Shown: one piece after another, positions 6,616 to 9,829 of the stretch
Position numbering within the stretch: the first letter of the stretch is position 1
Layout: the number at the start of each line of letters is the position of its first letter
Program-made: the position numbers and the translations under genes
From: an uncultured Paludibacter sp.
GTDB lineage: Bacteria; Bacteroidota; Bacteroidia; Bacteroidales; Paludibacteraceae
Assembly: GCA_937927845.1 (NCBI GenBank)
Contig: CALFXE010000147.1
Span: 1-9,829 of the forward strand
Length of the DNA: 9,829 bases
Direction: 5' to 3'
Notes under the pieces: model-generated
Database searches by the model: none
What the model saw: the letters and a program-made list of their open reading frames with translations, nothing else
What the model was told of the DNA's origin: nothing

Positions 6616-8841
6616 TTATATTTTTACTGTAACAGTAGCTAAAAAATGTATACCTGCTTGAGGGAAATAACGTAAGTCATTTAATCTTTCTCCATCGAAA
6701 TAGTATGAATACCAAACATATCCATTAGTAATATATTTAGCGTTAAATAAATTGTTTACTTGTAAACTGAAATCTACTGAACGAATTAGTTCTAATGGTA
6801 AGCTATAGTTAGCAATCAGATTGTTAACAAAATATGATGGCAACATTCTATCTGCATTAGAAGTATTATCCAAGTATTGTTTACCGACATAATTTGACAA
6901 TAATCCAACCTCAAATCTTTTAAAATTAAAAGCAAACTTATTATTAAATACAACAGAAGGAGACATTGCAATATTGGTAGTACCAATAGTAGTACTGACA
7001 CTTGGCAGTTGATTCCAGTCTGCATCATAAGACTCTACATCATATTCAGTAAAATTTAATATTTTATGCTGCATCAACGACAGATTGGCATCCCATTTAA
7101 ACCAATCTTGTAATTTATAACCGACAATAAACTCAACACCTCTTCTGTAACTATCAGGTATATTAGAAGTTAAAGCCTCTCCTATCTCACTTATTTTTCC
7201 TGTCAGAATTAATTGATCTTTATATTTCATGTTAAACAAATTAATTCCGGCTACAAAATTTCGATTTTGATATCTATATCCAATTTCTGTATCATACAGA
7301 CGTTCACTTCTGGGACGATCATTAGGACCGGCTTCTGTATAGTTTTTACGATTAGGCTCTCTATTTGCTACTGAATATGAGGCGTATACATTATTATTCT
7401 CATTAATTGCATATGTAAGACCAACTTTAGGATTCAAGAAATTAAAAACATGAGTTTGTGTTAGATCTCTCATTTCTCCTGCCGTAGCATCGTATTTATC
7501 ATCCTGCCCTGCCATTTTATAATATATATATCTATATTGAAGATCGCCATTCAAGAATAGATTTGGCAATACCTCAGCAGTTACTTTAGCATAAATATTC
7601 GCATCATCTTTTAGTCCATTATTACGATACCAGTCTTTGTTGATATCTAAACCCTGAGCATTTCTTACCCAGATTACTTTTCCAAAGTGATCACCATCAT
7701 ATCGATTTAGCGACCCTCCCAATGTTGAAGATATTTTATTTTTATTATAATTAACCGACCATGCAATTCCGCCAAAATGATTATCAAGCCATTTTTGTCG
7801 TACTAAATCAGTTTTTGAAAGTGTTACTCCATTTACAACAGCCGGCGTTAATCCATATTCTTTATATTTTCTATTATTTTTATAATCTTCATAATAGCCA
7901 AAGCCTCGAGTATAATGACCTGTAAGTTGCAGGTTAAAATTTGAATTAATCTGCTGAATCCAATTTAGTTGATAATGAGTTTGGTTATAATTATCTGTCT
8001 GATTGTTATAGAATCTCTCATATCCGTTATCATCGATATAACTACCTAACTCATTGTAAGTTCGATTGCTCACAAGACTATCGGCACTAACGCCATTCCA
8101 TGACTGATGAGTTTTTTCCGCACCACCGAAAGTTATAAATTTCAAACTCGACTTTTTACCTAAATAATAGCCTGAGAAATAATAGGATTTTAAATCGGCA
8201 TTAGAACGATCGACATAACCATCTGATTTTACATTAGATAGACGAATATCGAAAGCCCATCTGTCGTTCATTAATCCTGTACCCACCTTCAACATATTTT
8301 TATTTGTATTGAAAGAACCGTATGTTGAAGAAATTTCAGCATATGCATTTGGGTTTAACTTTTCGGTCTGCATATTTATACTTGCACCAAAAGCAGCAGC
8401 ACCATTTGTAGAAGTGCCGACACCACGCTGAATTTGCACTGATGAAAGAGAAGAAGCAAAATCGGGTGTATTGACAAAGAACACAATATGAGATTCCGAA
8501 TCGTTTAAAGGAACACCATTAATTGTAACATTTATTCTATTTGCATCTGTACCACGAATACTGTAATTAGTGTATCCGATACCTGTTCCTGCATCAGAAG
8601 TTGTTACAAACGAAGGAGTTAGTGATAGCAGGTAAGGAATATCACGACCACCATTTTGTTTCTCAATTTCTTCACTTGAAACATCACTATAAGTTACAGA
8701 CGATTTCTCATTTGCTCGCAAAGAAGAAACAGTTACCTCATTAAGATAAATATGTAAAGAATCTTTTTTCTGTGTAGATTGAGCCAAAACAATGGCTGTA
8801 AAAGAAAGCAGCACAGATACTGCAATTAAAATTTTTCTCAT
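6616..8841 (-). CDS. TonB-dependent outer-membrane receptor, probable thiamine transporter
   Basis: This is a 741-residue outer-membrane receptor, inferred to import thiamine or a thiamine phosphate using energy from TonB. The signal peptide runs to about residue 20 (cleavage near VLA-QS). A TonB-box-like stretch EVTVSS (35-40) follows. The plug domain (about 45-160) contains YSIRGTD (93-99), INGVPLND (107-114) and VQIQRGVGTSTNGAAAFGASINM (135-157). The rest is a beta-barrel rich in aromatic residues, ending in VTVKI. There is no N-terminal carboxypeptidase-like repeat domain and no SusD partner, so it is not a polysaccharide-utilisation receptor. Substrate assignment rests on the TPP riboswitch upstream, as for the OMthi receptors described in Bacteroides; the protein alone would not identify the substrate. 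The inner-membrane transporter (PnuT type) that often accompanies OMthi is not present downstream, where cysK follows. Confidence 0.88.
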   Translation of the reverse strand: MRKILIAVSVLLSFTAIVLAQSTQKKDSLHIYLNEVTVSSLRANEKSSVTYSDVSSEEIEKQNGGRDIPYLLSLTPSFVTTSDAGTGIGYTNYSIRGTDANRINVTINGVPLNDSESHIVFFVNTPDFASSLSSVQIQRGVGTSTNGAAAFGASINMQTEKLNPNAYAEISSTYGSFNTNKNMLKVGTGLMNDRWAFDIRLSNVKSDGYVDRSNADLKSYYFSGYYLGKKSSLKFITFGGAEKTHQSWNGVSADSLVSNRTYNELGSYIDDNGYERFYNNQTDNYNQTHYQLNWIQQINSNFNLQLTGHYTRGFGYYEDYKNNRKYKEYGLTPAVVNGVTLSKTDLVRQKWLDNHFGGIAWSVNYNKNKISSTLGGSLNRYDGDHFGKVIWVRNAQGLDINKDWYRNNGLKDDANIYAKVTAEVLPNLFLNGDLQYRYIYYKMAGQDDKYDATAGEMRDLTQTHVFNFLNPKVGLTYAINENNNVYASYSVANREPNRKNYTEAGPNDRPRSERLYDTEIGYRYQNRNFVAGINLFNMKYKDQLILTGKISEIGEALTSNIPDSYRRGVEFIVGYKLQDWFKWDANLSLMQHKILNFTEYDVESYDADWNQLPSVSTTIGTTNIAMSPSVVFNNKFAFNFKRFEVGLLSNYVGKQYLDNTSNADRMLPSYFVNNLIANYSLPLELIRSVDFSLQVNNLFNAKYITNGYVWYSYYFDGERLNDLRYFPQAGIHFLATVTVKI

Positions 8842-8904
8842 AACAAATTAATTAAATTGTTGATTAATAATTTATTGTGAGAGTCCAAAAATTATAACGG
8901 AGAT

Positions 8905-8988
8905 TTACTTCTTCCCTCGACGGCATTATCCGTCCAGGTTCAAAGGGTATGATCTCAGCCCGTATTTATTAAAGGCACCCCCAATCGG
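8905..8988 (-). promoter_or_regulatory. TPP riboswitch (thi box)
   Basis: Conserved thi-box blocks occur in the correct order on the minus strand: GGGGTGCC (8974-8981), CTGAGAT (8952-8958), ATACCC (8945-8950), GAACCTG (8935-8941), GGATAATGCC (8922-8931) and GAGGGAAG (8911-8918). The P2 pairing (GGG with CCC) and the GACGG/CCGTC stem can be drawn; the closing P1 helix is not obvious, so the outer limits are approximate. It lies about 65 nt before the receptor ATG. No GC-rich terminator hairpin is seen in between, which favours translational control or an AT-rich switch. TPP binding is expected to lower receptor expression. Confidence 0.93.
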
Positions 8989-9031
8989 TGAATGAAACAA
9001 AGTTATAAATGATTTGTTTCAATTCCGGCGA

Positions 9032-9063
9032 CAAAGATACACAAATTTTCGAAAACTGTGCAA
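9032..9063 (-). promoter_or_regulatory. Promoter of the riboswitch-TonB receptor unit
   Basis: On the minus strand, TTG (9061-9063) precedes TATCTTTG (9032-9039) by 21 bp. The expected start near 9026 lies about 38 nt upstream of the riboswitch core, so the aptamer would be fully transcribed. The spacing is at the upper end for this promoter class. Confidence 0.6.
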
Positions 9064-9131
9064 TTTGTAAAATTCTTCATGTAAAACGTCAACAATTTCT
9101 TGCACATGTTTCCTTATTGTTTTCAGAAAAT

Positions 9132-9139
9132 TATTTTTG
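9132..9139 (+). promoter_or_regulatory. -7 element TATTTTTG of the ORF6N gene
   Basis: TATTTTTG matches TAnnTTTG. The -33 position shows only TTTC (9109-9112, 19 bp upstream). Transcription from about 9145 would leave an 18-nt leader before ATG 9163 and excludes the upstream TTG 9100 start. Confidence 0.5.
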
Positions 9140-9162
9140 CAGATACATTATCAAATTTGACT

Positions 9163-9666
9163 ATGGAACTCCAAATTATTCAAAATAAAATCTTTGAGAT
9201 CAGAGGTAATTACATTATGTTTGATTTTGATTTAGCCGAAATGTATCAAACCGATACTAAAGTATTAAATCAAAGTGTGAAACGCAATATTGACAGATTC
9301 CCTCCCGATTTCATGTTTCAACTTTCAGAAAAGGAATTCGATATTTTGAGGTCACAATTTGTGACCTCAAAAAGAGGAGGTATCAGAAGGCCTCCTTATG
9401 CTTTTACCGAATTGGGTGTTGCCATGCTTTCATCTGTACTAAGAAGTCCCATTGCAATCAATATTAATATTGAAATCATGCGTGCTTTTGTTGAATTGAG
9501 AAAACTAATTCATGGATATGATGAATTAAGCCAAAAAATTAAGCAATTGGAACTTGAAACCAATCTTCAATTTAACGAAATTTATCAAGCACTGACAGAG
9601 CTTGCATCGCAAAAGGAAAAAGAACAAAAATCTATTAATCCGGTAGGTTATTTGTCGTATGACTAA
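9163..9666 (+). CDS. ORF6N-domain protein (KilA-N/antirepressor-related, DNA-binding type)
   Basis: This 167-residue protein carries an ORF6N domain, a module of phage antirepressor and KilA-N-related proteins thought to bind DNA, and widespread in Bacteroidota chromosomes. Its cellular role is not established. The domain covers about residues 4-95: IRGNYIMFDFDLAEMYQTDTKVLNQSVKRN, then FPPDFMFQL, then LRSQFVTSKRGG and PYAFTELGVAML. A charged C-terminal segment (about 106-155) looks helical and may form a coiled coil. The frame opens at a TTG at 9100, but ATG 9163 starts directly at the conserved MELQIIQNKIFEIRG sequence and lies just after a -7 element. It is divergent from the riboswitch-receptor unit. 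No phage structural or integrase genes are nearby, so this is either a domesticated gene or a lone remnant. A perfect 29-bp palindrome lies in the coding sequence. Confidence 0.85.
   Translation: MELQIIQNKIFEIRGNYIMFDFDLAEMYQTDTKVLNQSVKRNIDRFPPDFMFQLSEKEFDILRSQFVTSKRGGIRRPPYAFTELGVAMLSSVLRSPIAININIEIMRAFVELRKLIHGYDELSQKIKQLELETNLQFNEIYQALTELASQKEKEQKSINPVGYLSYD
9344..9372. repeat. Perfect 29-bp palindrome inside the ORF6N coding sequence
   Basis: The arms TTTTGAGGTCACAA (9344-9357) and TTGTGACCTCAAAA (9359-9372) are perfect reverse complements around a single central base. The segment encodes the conserved LRSQFVTS part of the ORF6N domain. Such an exact symmetry is well beyond casual expectation; it may be a protein-binding site, perhaps for the gene's own product, or an mRNA hairpin. 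Confidence 0.9.
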
Positions 9667-9693
9667 AAAAATAATATTTTTTTTACCTTAAAC

Positions 9694-9723
9694 TTGTTGT
9701 TTTATAAAAATAATGTATCTTTG
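9694..9723 (+). promoter_or_regulatory. Bacteroidota-type promoter at the right edge
   Basis: TTG (9694-9696) is followed after 19 bp by TATCTTTG (9716-9723), a full consensus match. The start would be near 9729. It serves whatever begins at the right end of the window, possibly the small ORF at 9747. Confidence 0.65.
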
Positions 9724-9747
9724 CACACGCAACTAAGTAATGTGCAA
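9721..9747. repeat. Inverted repeat TTGCACA/TGTGCAA over the promoter and start
   Basis: The perfect 7-bp arms are 9721-9727 and 9741-9747, separated by 13 bases. The left arm overlaps the -7 element and the right arm touches the ATG at 9747. The position suits an operator more than a transcript hairpin, because the left arm lies mostly before the predicted start site. Confidence 0.5.
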
Positions 9748-9809
9748 TGAATAACAATTTTCTACATATTTTACTACTCGGTATTATTATTCTTTTACAA
9801 AAGCAGTAA
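9747..9809 (+). CDS. Possible 20-codon hydrophobic small ORF
   Basis: The reading frame gives MNNNFLHILLLGIIILLQKQ and then a TAA. A polar start, a hydrophobic core of about 13 residues and a polar end resemble a very small membrane peptide or a leader peptide. Support is its location 18 nt after the predicted start site of a well-formed promoter. Against it, such a short frame can arise by chance in AT-rich DNA, and the real gene may start beyond the right edge. I do not recognise a family. Confidence 0.3.
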   Translation: MNNNFLHILLLGIIILLQKQ

Positions 9810-9829
9810 GAGTGAGTTTGGTATGTAGA

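Larger units (their letters stand above)
8842..9162. other. Divergent intergenic region between receptor and ORF6N gene
   Basis: These 321 bases carry no protein gene. They hold an AT-rich untranslated segment next to the receptor ATG, the TPP riboswitch, its promoter, and the -7 element of the divergent ORF6N gene. A reading frame beginning with TTG at 9100 enters from the right but is only an in-frame extension of the ORF6N gene. Confidence 0.7.

Noticed and set aside
6816..7028. Minus-strand 70-codon frame inside the receptor gene
   Set aside because: It is an out-of-frame shadow of the receptor beta-barrel; leucine richness reflects the shifted reading.
9046..9055. Palindrome TTTTCGAAAA in the spacer of the receptor promoter
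   Set aside because: It is only 10 bp and mostly A/T, so it is expected by chance; the flanking CACA/TGTG is out of register by one base.
9663..9684. A-run and T-run after the ORF6N stop as a terminator hairpin
   Set aside because: The pairing would be almost all A-U with no stable stem, so I do not call it.
9163..9829. Prophage or phage-defence island at the right edge
   Set aside because: A single ORF6N-domain gene is not enough; there is no integrase, structural gene, attachment site or restriction gene in view.

Overview
The window looks like a chromosomal segment of a low-GC Bacteroidota bacterium, probably order Bacteroidales. Three things point there: protein types (an ORF6N-domain protein, a TonB-dependent receptor with a short signal peptide, a Bacteroides-type NlpC/P60 peptidase, a 7TM-HD phosphodiesterase); the repeated Bacteroidota promoter signature TAnnTTTG, often with TTG or TTTG 19-21 bp upstream; and the absence of clear Shine-Dalgarno sequences before start codons. 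No rRNA, tRNA, insertion sequence or CRISPR array was seen.

Layout. Positions 1-528 hold no convincing protein gene, but carry two well-formed minus-strand promoters that would feed a purine-rich transcript leaving the left edge, plus a degenerate repeat of about 57 bp. A LysE/RhtB-type exporter (529-1161, +) converges with a YkfC-like murein-peptide endopeptidase (1158-1937, -), their stop codons overlapping. That peptidase is divergent from a PgpH-like 7TM-HD cyclic-di-AMP phosphodiesterase (2018-4066, +), with interlocking promoters between them. A long imperfect inverted repeat covers the end of the phosphodiesterase gene and probably serves as a terminator between it and the convergent sulfur genes.

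The minus strand then carries, in transcription order, a TonB-dependent receptor (8841-6616), cysK (6506-5559) and metY (5477-4173). The receptor is preceded by a clear TPP riboswitch and its own promoter, so it is most likely a thiamine (or thiamine phosphate) outer-membrane transporter. cysK has a separate promoter with an inverted repeat in its spacer, and metY probably follows from it; together they incorporate sulfide into cysteine and homocysteine. Divergent from the riboswitch is an ORF6N-domain gene (9163-9666, +) with a perfect 29-bp palindrome inside its conserved coding segment. The right edge holds another promoter and a possible 20-codon hydrophobic ORF.

Most of the window is ordinary housekeeping and nutrient-uptake content. 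I do not see a clearly new multi-gene system. The points most worth following are the leader and repeat region at the left edge, the palindrome in the ORF6N gene, the inverted repeat in the cysK promoter, and the riboswitch-receptor pair.
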